64,000 nucleotides of DNA from SXRF01 sp038043465 (GTDB lineage: Bacteria > Pseudomonadota > Alphaproteobacteria > Rickettsiales > SXRF01): the NCBI GenBank assembly GCA_038043465.1, contig JBBTBX010000006.1:372001-436000 (forward strand). The letters are read 5' to 3'. The notes under the pieces were generated by a model. It was not told where the DNA came from and did not search any database. It saw nothing but the letters and a program-made list of their open reading frames with translations. Within the stretch, counting starts at the first letter, position 1. Each line of letters begins with the position of its first letter. Both the position numbers and the translations under genes were made by a program. This document shows positions 42,235 to 52,139 of this stretch, piece by piece.

Positions 42235-43216
42235 GTGAAGATTTATTGGCGATACGTGCAAAAACCCATACTAAATTAAAAACCATCGCATAAGCAATAA
42301 GCAGATTGAAGATAGTCATGCGTGGACTGATTAATATTTGCATTTCTAAAAAAATCAGCAACATGTTTATTCCGGTTATCATCCGTATAACCCATTTAGG
42401 CGAACTACTAACCCTCACTGCACGCAGACAAAAAAGCTTTTTTACTACTGCATTTTTTGCAATTTTTTCGGAAAATGGCCGGTTAAAGAAAGTAACAAAA
42501 CTGTCAGCAAGAAAATATGCGGGAAGAATAAAAGCTGCTTCGGGATATCCTTTGCTTGCTGCCAGCAGCAGAAGGTATCCGGCAATAAAACCCATTGGCA
42601 CACTGGCAATTTCTCCACCATGAACTTTTGCCGGATAATGGTTCCACCACCAGAATCCAATACCTCCCATCGCAATAATCAGCGCCTGAGTTGACAGTGA
42701 GGAAGAAAAGGTTTCATTCATAATTGTTATGGCAACTAGACCAGCTCCTATGGAAATTATCTGTACCGGCAACATACCTTCCAGTTTTTCCAGTTTTTCA
42801 AAGCTGTAAATTATCCATAGCCAGAATAGTAGAGCGAGGGTTTTATCCAGAAAACTCGGAAGCAAATCAGAAAATATTGTACCATGAAAACCGATAAGAG
42901 GAATGGTTATGGCAATGATTCTTACTATAAGTGCTACTGTTCTAGGAAAAGGCATAACATTACCCAGCAGCGGCAGTCCGGTCAGTAAAAAAATTGAAGC
43001 TATCACAGCGTAATTAGTTCCAGCTCCTAACAACCCGATAATAATTGCAAAAACAAGTGCTATTCCACCATTTTCCGGTGTTGGCATTTTACGTTTTCCG
43101 GTCAATATATCGATATTAGGCGAAACTGCACGTTGTTGTAGTGTTAGTATCACCAGCTTGGTGCCAACCAGCGAAATAAAAAATACAGAAAAAGCCAGAA
43201 TAATATTATATATCAT
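42221..43216 (-). CDS. GT4 (WecA/MraY-like) polyprenyl-phosphate glycosyltransferase homologue with altered motifs
   Basis: A 331-residue polytopic protein with about ten membrane segments, in the fold of WecA/MraY-type sugar-phosphate transferases. Retained are KRKMPTPENGGIA near the start, KVHGGEIASVPMGFIAGYLLL and ADSFVTFFNRPF. The usual Asp-rich loop (as in NxxDGxDG) reads SFEKLEKLEG, and the usual HxSH-like loop before the last helices reads KKLFCLRAVR. Activity is therefore doubtful or altered. It overlaps mutL by four bases; with capD it suggests undecaprenyl-linked glycan assembly. Confidence 0.75.
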   Translation of the reverse strand: MIYNIILAFSVFFISLVGTKLVILTLQQRAVSPNIDILTGKRKMPTPENGGIALVFAIIIGLLGAGTNYAVIASIFLLTGLPLLGNVMPFPRTVALIVRIIAITIPLIGFHGTIFSDLLPSFLDKTLALLFWLWIIYSFEKLEKLEGMLPVQIISIGAGLVAITIMNETFSSSLSTQALIIAMGGIGFWWWNHYPAKVHGGEIASVPMGFIAGYLLLLAASKGYPEAAFILPAYFLADSFVTFFNRPFSEKIAKNAVVKKLFCLRAVRVSSSPKWVIRMITGINMLLIFLEMQILISPRMTIFNLLIAYAMVFNLVWVFARIANKSSHEQL

Positions 43217-45036
43217 CCGCGCCTCCCGAATAGCGTCTCAATATCCTTGCGCTTAAGCTCGATATAGGTTGGACGGCCATGGTTGCATTGCCCAGAACGC
43301 GGAGTCTGCTCCATCTGCCTGAGCAGCGCGTTCATTTCAGAGATATTAAGTACGCGACCAGCGCGGATACTGCCGTGACAGGCGATGGTGGAGGAGAGAT
43401 GCTCTATTTTTTCACGCAGTGCCAGTGTCTGCCCATATTCGCTGATATTATCCGCAAGTTCCTTAACCAGACCATGCACATCAATTTCGCCAAGCATTGC
43501 CGGAGTTTCGCGGACAATAACTGTTCCGCTGCCGAAAGCCTCTATCATAAATCCCAGCTCCAGTAGCTCATCTTTTCTTGAAATCAAGGCATCTGTCATG
43601 CTTTCACCTATTTGTATTATCTCCGGTATCAATAATTTCTGCCTGACAATATCCTGCTTTCCCATAGATAGGTTCATTTGTTCCAGCACCAACCTCTCAT
43701 GCGCCGCATGCTGATCGACAATCACCAATCCGTCAGCAGTTTCCGCCACAATATAGGTTTTATGTAATTGGCAGCGAGCAGCTCCGAGAGGATAATTCCT
43801 GAAGTCAGTATTCTGTTCGTAATTACTTTCGCTATGGCGTGCCAGTGGTGGCAGCATGGCTGGCGGTATAAATGATTCGGTGTATGGTTGCTTTGGCTGT
43901 GCTTCAAATGTGCGTCCTGCCGTTTCGTGTAAGCTGGCGAACGCCGGTTCTCTGACCGCGTTGCTATAGGCATAAACAGGAGAAGCAGAGTAACTTTCCG
44001 TTACGGCAGAAAAACGTTCCAGTGCTTGCGCCCCAACCGTATTGGAAGCGCGAAAGCCGGAGCTTGCCAGAGCATTTCTTATTCCGCTTACGATCATTCC
44101 ACGAATCATCTGACTATCACGAAAACGCACTTCAGCCTTGGCTGGATGAACATTTACATCAACTTCTTCACGCGGAACGTCAATAAATAATACCACTACC
44201 GGATGACGGTTATGCGCCAGCACATCCTGATACGCACCTTTGACTGCACCAAGCAGCAAACGGTCACGAACAGGCCTGCCACCGACAAATAAATATTGCT
44301 CGGATGATGTTCCACGGTTGAAAGTTGGAAGAGCTGCAAACCCTGTTAGGGTAGCGGACTCACGCATGAAAGATAGGGGTATGGCATTTTCTGCAAACTC
44401 CTTACCCATAATATCACGCAGACGTTCTATTTTCTGGTCAACAGAATTAAATTTTAATGTGTTTTTTCTATCGGAGGTAAGGGAAAAAGCAACATCAGGG
44501 TGCGACATGGCTAGCCTGCTTATTATATCGGCGGTTTGAGTAACTTCGCTACGCTCGGTTTTTAAAAATTTAAGGCGAGCCGGCGTGGCATAAAACAAAT
44601 CACGAACTTCTATCGAAGTCCCAATTGCCAGCGTTGCCGGTATCGGTTCGCAGACATCACCACCTTCTATGCTTATCTGCCAGGCATTATCGCTACTTGC
44701 CGTACGGCTGGTGATGGTCATACGGCTTACCGAACCTATAGAAGGCAAAGCCTCTCCTCTGAATCCGAGAAAGCGTATATCGAGCAAATCGTCAGATGGC
44801 AGTTTGGAAGTGGCGTGCCGCTGCACAGCCAAAGCCAGCTCATCCCTAGTCATGCCTTTGCCGTTATCCGTAACCACTATGCGGTTTTTGCCGCCCTGCT
44901 CTAAAATAATATCAATGCGCATGCTGCCAGCATCCAGCGCGTTTTCCACCAGTTCTTTCACCACAGAAGCCGGGCGTTCGATAACCTCGCCGGCGGCGAT
45001 GCGGTTAATTAAAGTAGGTGGTAAAACCCGGATCAC
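43213..45036 (-). CDS. mutL: DNA mismatch repair protein MutL
   Basis: A 607-residue GHKL ATPase coordinating mismatch repair. N-terminal motifs are IAAGEVIERPASVVKELVENALDAGS, VTDNGKGM and GFRGEALPSI. The C-terminal domain has DQHAAHERLVLE, the DQHAx2Ex4E metal motif of MutL proteins that nick DNA themselves, consistent with a MutH-less lineage. It overlaps pgi upstream and the GT4-like gene downstream by four bases each. Confidence 0.95.
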   Translation of the reverse strand: MIRVLPPTLINRIAAGEVIERPASVVKELVENALDAGSMRIDIILEQGGKNRIVVTDNGKGMTRDELALAVQRHATSKLPSDDLLDIRFLGFRGEALPSIGSVSRMTITSRTASSDNAWQISIEGGDVCEPIPATLAIGTSIEVRDLFYATPARLKFLKTERSEVTQTADIISRLAMSHPDVAFSLTSDRKNTLKFNSVDQKIERLRDIMGKEFAENAIPLSFMRESATLTGFAALPTFNRGTSSEQYLFVGGRPVRDRLLLGAVKGAYQDVLAHNRHPVVVLFIDVPREEVDVNVHPAKAEVRFRDSQMIRGMIVSGIRNALASSGFRASNTVGAQALERFSAVTESYSASPVYAYSNAVREPAFASLHETAGRTFEAQPKQPYTESFIPPAMLPPLARHSESNYEQNTDFRNYPLGAARCQLHKTYIVAETADGLVIVDQHAAHERLVLEQMNLSMGKQDIVRQKLLIPEIIQIGESMTDALISRKDELLELGFMIEAFGSGTVIVRETPAMLGEIDVHGLVKELADNISEYGQTLALREKIEHLSSTIACHGSIRAGRVLNISEMNALLRQMEQTPRSGQCNHGRPTYIELKRKDIETLFGRRG

Positions 45037-46331
45037 TGGTCGTTTCCAGCAATCAAATATTTCTTGGTCAGTTTTTTGCTTTCCTCGACAGCCGGCTGGT
45101 CAAAGGGGTTTATTTCAAACAGGAACGACATGAACATTATTTCCAGCGTGAAATGCATAATAAGCGCCCCGAAATGTTCTTCTGTCAGCTTATCCATCTC
45201 AATAAGCCGCACCGGGCAGCGGTTATCAGCCAGGGTTTCAAAGGTTGCTTTTTGCTGCGCTGCCATGACATCACCTAAAGTTTTGCCATTAAGATAATCC
45301 ATTTCCGGGCGATTTTTCGGCACTTCAATTTCATCGCCGGTGCCTTCGCGTTTCAAAGTAATCATATGGAACAACTTATCCTTAGGACCACTTAAATAAA
45401 GCTGCAACTGGCTGTGCTGATCGGTGCTGCCCATGGAGCAGATTGGTGTTGTGCCTTTACCGTCTTTGCCTAAGCTTTCTGCCCAGCACTGGCGGTACCA
45501 CGCCGAAAATCCAGAAAGACGCTGGCTATAGGGGAGTATAATACTTAAGTTACGACTACGTTGATAAAAACCATATTGTATCGTCGCGCCGATTGCCGGT
45601 GCAAATTCTTCCGGTCCCGATGCTTCTGCAAGCTGGGTAAGCACTTTCTGCGCGCCACTGCGCAGTGCCTTAATATCAATGCCAGCTATAACGGCGGGAA
45701 GTAAACCAACATTGGTGAATATTGCAAACCTGCCGCCAATATCTGTTTCGTGATCAAGCACCCGAACGTCATATTCACGGGCAAGTTGGCGCAGGGGATT
45801 CTGACCTTCATGCGCTTCCGGTTCGGTTATAATGATCATCTGCGCGGGAAGTGCCGTGCGACCTATGGTCTTCTTTATGCGCCCGATTACCGCGTAAGTC
45901 TGAGCTAATGTCTCAAGCGTTGTTCCGCTTTTGCTGATGACAATAAAACAAGTGTTTTCAATCTGGATTCTTGCACAAATATCATCAAGCATATCCGGAT
46001 CGATATTATCGAGAAAATCAAAGCTCGGCGCGGCTGATGGGGCAAAAGCAAGCAGTGTCGCACCGCTTAAGGAAGAACCGCCGGAACCGATAACCAGCAC
46101 ATGGTTAAAGCGTTTGCGGATTCCTTCCGCTAATGTTTCCATGGATTCAAAATCATCGGTGCGCGCGGTGATGTTAAATATCGGGTTGGCTTCCGTAAAA
46201 CCACCTGATTTTATTTTTTCAAAACCTGATTTCAGCGACGATATAAGTCCAGACACCTCTTCCCGACTCAAACCATGCACCCCGATTTTATCCTGCATGC
46301 AATAATCAGTTATTTGACGATATAGCATCAT
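45033..46331 (-). CDS. pgi: glucose-6-phosphate isomerase, short form
   Basis: A 432-residue sugar isomerase interconverting glucose- and fructose-6-phosphate. The SIS-fold substrate site is VIGSGGSSLSGATLL; FIVISKSGTTLETLAQ and SQLQLYLSGPKDK follow. It is about 110 residues shorter than the E. coli enzyme, as in other short bacterial forms. Its presence separates this organism from Rickettsia, which lacks glycolysis. It lies two bases after the M16 gene and overlaps mutL. Confidence 0.9.
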   Translation of the reverse strand: MMLYRQITDYCMQDKIGVHGLSREEVSGLISSLKSGFEKIKSGGFTEANPIFNITARTDDFESMETLAEGIRKRFNHVLVIGSGGSSLSGATLLAFAPSAAPSFDFLDNIDPDMLDDICARIQIENTCFIVISKSGTTLETLAQTYAVIGRIKKTIGRTALPAQMIIITEPEAHEGQNPLRQLAREYDVRVLDHETDIGGRFAIFTNVGLLPAVIAGIDIKALRSGAQKVLTQLAEASGPEEFAPAIGATIQYGFYQRSRNLSIILPYSQRLSGFSAWYRQCWAESLGKDGKGTTPICSMGSTDQHSQLQLYLSGPKDKLFHMITLKREGTGDEIEVPKNRPEMDYLNGKTLGDVMAAQQKATFETLADNRCPVRLIEMDKLTEEHFGALIMHFTLEIMFMSFLFEINPFDQPAVEESKKLTKKYLIAGNDQ

Positions 46332-46333
46332 GG

Positions 46334-47656
46334 CTATTTAGTTCCATCCAATTTTGGGTTTCCTATCATAACTATCTGTAATTTATCAAGTTGCACTAGG
46401 CGTTTTGCCATTTCACCAACTTGTTTTACAGAAACTGAGTTTATGAGATTATTACGTTTATCCATATAGTCAATTCCCAGATTGTATAGCTGCATAACAG
46501 TAAGGAAATTCACGATGCTGGAGTTGCTACCCATATTCACTGCAAAAGAACCTACAATAAAGCGTTTGGCATCTTCCAGCTCTGTTTCGCTTACTCCATT
46601 TTCGGAAAAATTCTTTAATGTCTGCTTTAACACAGAGATTGTTTCCTGTGCTTTTTCATTACGTGTTGCAAGTTTTCCAACAAATACCGCAGAATGCTGC
46701 ATAGGAATAAGAGACGAGTGAATAGAATAAGCAAAACCACGTTTTTCACGGATTTCACTGCTGAGTATCGAGGTAAGCCCCCCGCCTCCCAACAGATAAT
46801 TGGTAACATAGCCGGTGATGTAATCAGGATCATCACGCTTCAAACCTTCCAGCCCGAAATTTATAATAGTTTGTGGTATATCCTGACTAATAAGTGTTAT
46901 CTGTTTGCTTTCCCCCGGAAGCTTAACTTCCTGAAGGGTTACATCAGGATTATAAGATTTTGGCAATTCAGCGAAATTTTTCTCAAGCAAATCGGCAAGC
47001 TCAGCTTCGCTTATATCGCCCACCACGCTTATAACGATATTACCGCTGGTCAGGTAGCTTCTGGTAAAATTCTTCAGGTCGTTTTTATCCAGATTTTCTA
47101 TAGTTTCCAGAGTACCAAGCTCCGGCTTGCTGTAGGGATGAGTAGAAAAAATCCTTTCCTGCCATGCCCTTGACAAGCGATACAGGGGTTTTTCCTGTTG
47201 CTGCTTGATAGTAGAGATGGTTTGTTTCTTTATCCGCATAAAAGAATCATCATCAAAACGCGAATTCTGGATAGCAAGTCCAAGATAGGAAAAGGCTTTT
47301 TCTTTATTTTCGCTCAGCGTATCCATGCTAGCGTAAAAATTATCTTCATCGGCAGAAAAAGATAGTTTTATTGCTTTTTCTTCCAGAGCCTGGGTAAAGT
47401 TTTGCGAATCCATATCTCCAGCTCCATCGCTAAGTATAGCTGTGGTCATTGCTGTCCGCCCCTCTTTCCCGTCCGGATCATAGGCAGTACCACTTTTCCT
47501 GAAAGCAATCCTTGTAGAAATTATGGGTTGCGAATGTTCTTCCACCAACCAGGCAGTAAGACCGTTCTTAGTTTTTATTTCCTTAACTGTGGTCGCGAAA
47601 GCAGTACCGGAAAATAAAAGACAGGTGCTCAGAAGCAGAAATCGGAACATAATCAT
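46334..47656 (-). CDS. M16 peptidase family protein without the HxxEH site
   Basis: A 440-residue secreted member of the insulinase/M16 family. It has a signal peptide (MFRFLLLSTCLLFSGTAFA) and two M16 half-domains (SGNIVISVVGDISEAEL; YVTNYLLGGGGLTSILSSEIREKRGFAYSIHS). At the position of the zinc motif it reads GRTAMTTAIL, so it cannot bind zinc in the usual way. It retains the R-Y-type substrate segment, as the non-catalytic partner of M16B heterodimers does. Its start overlaps the stop of the active subunit gene by one base. Confidence 0.88.
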   Translation of the reverse strand: MIMFRFLLLSTCLLFSGTAFATTVKEIKTKNGLTAWLVEEHSQPIISTRIAFRKSGTAYDPDGKEGRTAMTTAILSDGAGDMDSQNFTQALEEKAIKLSFSADEDNFYASMDTLSENKEKAFSYLGLAIQNSRFDDDSFMRIKKQTISTIKQQQEKPLYRLSRAWQERIFSTHPYSKPELGTLETIENLDKNDLKNFTRSYLTSGNIVISVVGDISEAELADLLEKNFAELPKSYNPDVTLQEVKLPGESKQITLISQDIPQTIINFGLEGLKRDDPDYITGYVTNYLLGGGGLTSILSSEIREKRGFAYSIHSSLIPMQHSAVFVGKLATRNEKAQETISVLKQTLKNFSENGVSETELEDAKRFIVGSFAVNMGSNSSIVNFLTVMQLYNLGIDYMDKRNNLINSVSVKQVGEMAKRLVQLDKLQIVMIGNPKLDGTK

Positions 47657-49068
47657 TATTTGTCACCTTTCTGCATAGCATTTTCTGGAAGCAACAGAGC
47701 AGTCACACCCTCTTTCTCTTTAAGAGTGTTCTCTGCAGCGGCAAGCACCTGCTGGACTGAAATATTATCAACCAATTTTGACCAGTCTGTGAAATAATTA
47801 ACAGGCAGGTTAATCATCCTTATCCAGCCCATAATGTTAGCTACTCCGGAAAGACCGTCGCGGGCATACACTATTTCCGCTTTAAGCAGGGTTTTAGCGC
47901 GTGTAAGCTCTTCACCCGTCAGGCCGTTTTTGAGAAAATCTGCCAATTCTTTATTAAGCTCTTCTTCCAGTTTTTCTGTATCGATTCCCTGATCAGGAGT
48001 AATACTGATGGAAAATTCGCCAGGCCCACGGCTAAAACCATTATAATTAACATCGACTGCTGAAGCTAATTTTTTCTCAGTTACCAGACTACGGTATAGT
48101 CTGCTGGTTTTGCCGCCACCCAACACATGCGCGAGCACGAATAACGGTAAAGCATCTTCTTTTTTTCCATAACCCAAACTGGAAGCAAAATAGATGCGTG
48201 ATAATTCCGGCTGTATAACTTGCGGATGACGCATTACTACATGCCTGTTTGCGCGTTGTGGTGGCTCATCAGTCCAGATGCGTGCGGAAATTTGACCTTT
48301 TGGTATGTTACCATAATATTTTTCAGCAAGAGATTTAACTTCCTGTGCTTTAACATCGCCACTTACGATTAAAATCGCATTACCCGGATGATACCATTTC
48401 TTATGGAAATCCATTACATCCTGCTTGGTCAAACCGTCCATTTCATGCTGCCAGCCGATAACCGGCAAGCGATAGGGATGATTACGGAATAAAATGGCAT
48501 TGACCTGTTCAGCAAGCAAAGCATCCGGATTATTATCAATACGCATCCGCCGCTCTTCGATAATCACCTGTTTTTCTTTTTCCATGTCAGTGTCAGAAGC
48601 TGTAAGACCATTCATCCGGTCAGCTTCCATTTCCATAGCCAGTGGCAGGTTCTCTTTGGAAATATTGACGTAATAGGCAGTAGCATCATAACCGGTGAAA
48701 GCGTTCTGTTCACCTCCATTCCGCGCGATAATTCTGCTATATTCACCGGATTTATATTTATTGGTACCAAGGAACATTGCGTGTTCGTGGTAATGAGCAA
48801 GACCGGACTTGCCACGCGGATCATCAGCCGCGCCTACTTTATACCATAAAGTATGGTTTACCGCAGGAACGCGGTGATTGGGTATGACAATCACCTCCAG
48901 ACCATTTTTCAGCGTAAAGCTTTCTATGTTCGGAGGATTTTCTGCATAGGAATAACTCGGAAAGCAGGAAATAAAAAACAAGCAGACAACATATGAGAAT
49001 TTTTTATAACTATTACTTCCCATTTTCTCGGCTTTCTGTTTTTTTTCTACATTTTTACTGGTCACCAT
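47656..49068 (-). CDS. M16 zinc metallopeptidase, active subunit
   Basis: A 470-residue periplasmic protease with the inverted zinc motif HYHEH in GLAHYHEHAMFLGT and the distal glutamate in EMEADRM. The signal peptide is VVCLFFISCFPSYSYA, preceded by an unusually long charged leader of about 25 residues; the Met at residue 16 (49023) may be the true start. Together with the zinc-less neighbour downstream it should form an M16B heterodimer that degrades peptides. It overlaps the DUF3035 gene by seven bases. Confidence 0.92.
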   Translation of the reverse strand: MVTSKNVEKKQKAEKMGSNSYKKFSYVVCLFFISCFPSYSYAENPPNIESFTLKNGLEVIVIPNHRVPAVNHTLWYKVGAADDPRGKSGLAHYHEHAMFLGTNKYKSGEYSRIIARNGGEQNAFTGYDATAYYVNISKENLPLAMEMEADRMNGLTASDTDMEKEKQVIIEERRMRIDNNPDALLAEQVNAILFRNHPYRLPVIGWQHEMDGLTKQDVMDFHKKWYHPGNAILIVSGDVKAQEVKSLAEKYYGNIPKGQISARIWTDEPPQRANRHVVMRHPQVIQPELSRIYFASSLGYGKKEDALPLFVLAHVLGGGKTSRLYRSLVTEKKLASAVDVNYNGFSRGPGEFSISITPDQGIDTEKLEEELNKELADFLKNGLTGEELTRAKTLLKAEIVYARDGLSGVANIMGWIRMINLPVNYFTDWSKLVDNISVQQVLAAAENTLKEKEGVTALLLPENAMQKGDK

Positions 49069-49730
49069 CCTAAAATATTTCCAATAAGACCACGATCCTT
49101 GTCTTTAACTTCCGGAGTCTGCCCCGTGGTTATGGGCTTGTTTGCAGCTTTATTATCTTTAATTCTTTTAGATTCCTGCTCGGCGTTTACCAAAGTGTCT
49201 TTCTTCTCAGTAGTCGAAGTGAGGTTACTCCACCAGCTTCCTTCTTCTTTCTTTTCCTGCGCTTGCATTTTCTGTTCAATCAGTTCTTCACGAACTTTTG
49301 GGTCAGCTTTATCTGCACCAATCTTACTTAGAAATGGAGAACTGCTCGCTCCGCCTTTGTTACTTACAGTATCTTTTTTGTTTTTTGCAGAATCTATAGA
49401 CACTGACTCGACCGGCATTACCGCTGTTTCTACGCTATTGTCATAACCAATGTCATTTTCTCCCTGCGCCTGCACCGGATTTCCGGTTATAATTGAACGC
49501 GCCTGCTTATCAGCCGGAACAACAATAGGTGACTGGGCATCGGCTGACGGCGGACGCAGATTGAATTGCGGAGGCACAGAAAGTGGCGGGCGTGATACTA
49601 CGCGGAATTCATCCGGAGATCTGCTCCCTATTCCTAAAGTTTCTTTGATACCACTAGCTCCACCGCAAGCAGAAATAGCAAGTAGGCTGCAAGCTGTAAG
49701 TCCGGTGTAAAGTTTTCTGTGTAATTTCAT
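49062..49730 (-). CDS. DUF3035-type lipoprotein (BamF-like)
   Basis: A 222-residue lipoprotein: signal peptide with lipobox AISAC (C22), then RSPDEFRVVSRPPLSVPPQFNLRPP, the hallmark of DUF3035 proteins, which are annotated as accessory beta-barrel assembly factors in alphaproteobacteria. The rest is low-complexity, charged and probably disordered. It sits between lspA, which would process it, and the M16 pair. Function is by family only. Confidence 0.78.
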   Translation of the reverse strand: MKLHRKLYTGLTACSLLAISACGGASGIKETLGIGSRSPDEFRVVSRPPLSVPPQFNLRPPSADAQSPIVVPADKQARSIITGNPVQAQGENDIGYDNSVETAVMPVESVSIDSAKNKKDTVSNKGGASSSPFLSKIGADKADPKVREELIEQKMQAQEKKEEGSWWSNLTSTTEKKDTLVNAEQESKRIKDNKAANKPITTGQTPEVKDKDRGLIGNILGW

Positions 49731-49732
49731 AG

Positions 49733-50224
49733 TTAATTCCTCGGGTCAGTTTTTTCCTCGAAGAACATACTATAAATACATAAAACTACAACACCAATGA
49801 AAACAAAACTATCAGCAATATTAAATGCCGGCCAATGTAAATCTGCAATATGGAAATCAAGAAAATCAACCACTGCCCCATAACGTATCCGGTCTACTAC
49901 ATTACCTACAGCACCGCCTATCGCACTGCCTATACCAAGTGCTACAACCAGCGATGAATTCCTCCATAGCCACACAAGCAATATTGAGATGATGATTGCT
50001 GCTACACAGATTAAAATAACCGGTTGGTTATGTTCGGAAAACATGCCAAAACTTACACCTCGGTTCATTACCAGTGCTATGTTAAAAAACGATGTAATTT
50101 CAATGTGGTTATAGACAGTCAGCGCAGGAAGTCCAAGCACTAGCTCTTTGCTCCATTGGTCTAAAGCAAAAATTATACAAGCTACAGCTATACCTATTAA
50201 GAAAATGGATGATTTTTTTTTCAT
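49733..50224 (-). CDS. lspA: lipoprotein signal peptidase
   Basis: A 163-residue inner-membrane aspartyl protease that cleaves prolipoproteins. Four membrane segments are visible. Catalytic aspartates fall in GNVVDRIRYGAVVDFLDF and FNIADSFVFIG; NRGVSFGMF is the family Asn-Arg-G block. It overlaps ribF by four bases and precedes the DUF3035 lipoprotein by two. Confidence 0.95.
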   Translation of the reverse strand: MKKKSSIFLIGIAVACIIFALDQWSKELVLGLPALTVYNHIEITSFFNIALVMNRGVSFGMFSEHNQPVILICVAAIIISILLVWLWRNSSLVVALGIGSAIGGAVGNVVDRIRYGAVVDFLDFHIADLHWPAFNIADSFVFIGVVVLCIYSMFFEEKTDPRN

Positions 50225-51174
50225 ATATTATTTATTATTTCCTTGGCTACTTCAGAGTCTCTGGCAATCTGCCCTTTTAGATCGGAAAGAGAAGAAAATT
50301 TTTGTTCATCGCGAATAAACTCTATAAATTCTATGCAGATTCTCTTTCCATACAAATCCTGGGTTACATCAAACAAATGCACCTCAAGAAGCGGGGCATT
50401 TATCCCGAAGGTAGGCTTTGTTCCCAGATTTGCTACGGCATTGTAAATTTTGTCTGTTCCTTCAATTCTTGCACGTACAGCGTATACTCCATAACGTGGC
50501 AGGAATAATTTATCAAGTGCAAGATTTGCTGTGGGAAAACCTATAGTCTTCCCTCTGCCTTCACCACGTTGCACCCGTCCGTTTATCTGGTATGACCTGT
50601 TTAAAAGTAAGGCAACTTTTTTCATGTCTCCTTGTTTTAATAATTTACGTATGGCACTGGAAGATATGATATCGTCGTTTTCATCCGTTACTTGCGGGCA
50701 AGCAGTATAGCCAAAAGACAGTGCCACAGCTTCCCGCGCCATTAATTGCCTGTCACCACTGCGGTTTTTGCCAAAATAAAAATTCTCACCGGTTATTATG
50801 TGCCGAGCAGAGAGCGTATCCACCAGAATATTTTTGATAAAATCATGCGCACTTAAATTGGTAAGGCTATTATTAAAGCGCATTAAGAATATGCATTCCA
50901 CTCCCAGTGATTTTATGATGGCGAGTTTACTGCGCAGATTATATATCCTGATACCTTCCTTGTTTGATTCTCTGGCAAAAAATTCTCTTGGATGAGGTTC
51001 AAAAGTCATTAGCGCTAAAGCGCATCCTTCCTTCTCTGCAATAGTTTTTGCCTCAGAGACTATGGCGCGGTGACCAAGATGTAATCCATCAAAATTTCCT
51101 AGCGTTATAACAGCATTTTTATATTTTTCAGGAATTTGGGAAAGATCACGGAAAATTTTCACAAACTTCACCAC
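50221..51174 (-). CDS. ribF: bifunctional riboflavin kinase / FAD synthetase
   Basis: A 317-residue enzyme making FMN and FAD. The N-terminal nucleotidyltransferase domain shows TLGNFDGLHLGHRAIV and TFEPHPREFF; the C-terminal flavokinase shows GRVQRGEGRGKTIGFPTANL and NLGTKPTFG. It sits six bases after secF and overlaps lspA. Confidence 0.95.
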   Translation of the reverse strand: MVKFVKIFRDLSQIPEKYKNAVITLGNFDGLHLGHRAIVSEAKTIAEKEGCALALMTFEPHPREFFARESNKEGIRIYNLRSKLAIIKSLGVECIFLMRFNNSLTNLSAHDFIKNILVDTLSARHIITGENFYFGKNRSGDRQLMAREAVALSFGYTACPQVTDENDDIISSSAIRKLLKQGDMKKVALLLNRSYQINGRVQRGEGRGKTIGFPTANLALDKLFLPRYGVYAVRARIEGTDKIYNAVANLGTKPTFGINAPLLEVHLFDVTQDLYGKRICIEFIEFIRDEQKFSSLSDLKGQIARDSEVAKEIINNI

Positions 51175-51180
51175 TTGTAT

Positions 51181-52122
51181 TTATGCAGGTTCAATATCAG
51201 CTTCAACTTTTACCTCGGTGATAGCACGCAGATTCAAATAGATAAGTGTTGGCGCGGAAATAAAGATAGAGGAATAAGTGCCTATAATAACACCAAACAC
51301 CATAGCCGCAGAGAAAGCGCGAATGACTTCACCGCCAAAGAGCAGTAAGGCAATTGATGCTAAGAGTGTGGTCGAGGCTGTAAGTACGGTACGTGACATG
51401 GTCTCGTTAACGCTGATATTCAGCAGATCAGAAATAGGCATTTTTTTGAAGCGACGCATATTTTCGCGGATACGGTCATAAATTACCACCGAGTCATTTA
51501 TTGAATAACCAACAATAGTAAGAATTGCAGCAACGGCGGTAAGGCCAAAATCCAACCTGGTTAAGGCAAAAAAACCTATTATCAGGATGCTGTCATGAAT
51601 AAGTGCCAGTATTGCTCCTACCCCATATTGCCATTCAAAGCGGAACCAGACATAAAGCATTATGCAGGCAAATGCCGAAAGCACAGCGTAGATACCGGAT
51701 TCAATCAACTCTCTACCCACTGTTGGACCGACATAATCAATTTTGCGATAATCTATTTGGCTATTTATATGCTCAGAAATCAAAGTTTTTACTTTATTCA
51801 CGATAACCGACTGATCGTCATTTTCTGACACTTGAATTCTTATCATTACATCTTTGCCGGCAGCAATATCGCCGATATTCTGCAATGAAACCTCACCAAA
51901 ACCCTGATTTCCTAAAACTTCGCGGAGTTTGGATAAATCTATAGTTTCCTCATTGTGGATTTCCATAAGGATTCCACCGGTAAAATCAATACCGAGATTC
52001 AGCCCTTTTTGAAAAAACAGACCTATTGAGGCCAGAGTTAATACTATTGAAAATATAAAGCCGACCCAGCGTTTGCCCATGAAATCAAAGGTTGGTTTTT
52101 TTGCAAAAAGAGAAAGTGGCAT
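51181..52122 (-). CDS. secF: protein translocase subunit SecF
   Basis: A 313-residue inner-membrane protein that, with SecD, uses proton flow to help preprotein release. Six membrane segments; DFTGGILMEI, VGPTVGRELIESGIYAVLSA and the NDSVVIYDRIRENMRRF block are typical. SecD is not in the window, so the pair is split. It lies 17 bases after the nfu gene. Confidence 0.94.
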   Translation of the reverse strand: MPLSLFAKKPTFDFMGKRWVGFIFSIVLTLASIGLFFQKGLNLGIDFTGGILMEIHNEETIDLSKLREVLGNQGFGEVSLQNIGDIAAGKDVMIRIQVSENDDQSVIVNKVKTLISEHINSQIDYRKIDYVGPTVGRELIESGIYAVLSAFACIMLYVWFRFEWQYGVGAILALIHDSILIIGFFALTRLDFGLTAVAAILTIVGYSINDSVVIYDRIRENMRRFKKMPISDLLNISVNETMSRTVLTASTTLLASIALLLFGGEVIRAFSAAMVFGVIIGTYSSIFISAPTLIYLNLRAITEVKVEADIEPA

Positions 52123-52139
52123 TTTATAGTCCTTTTGTT

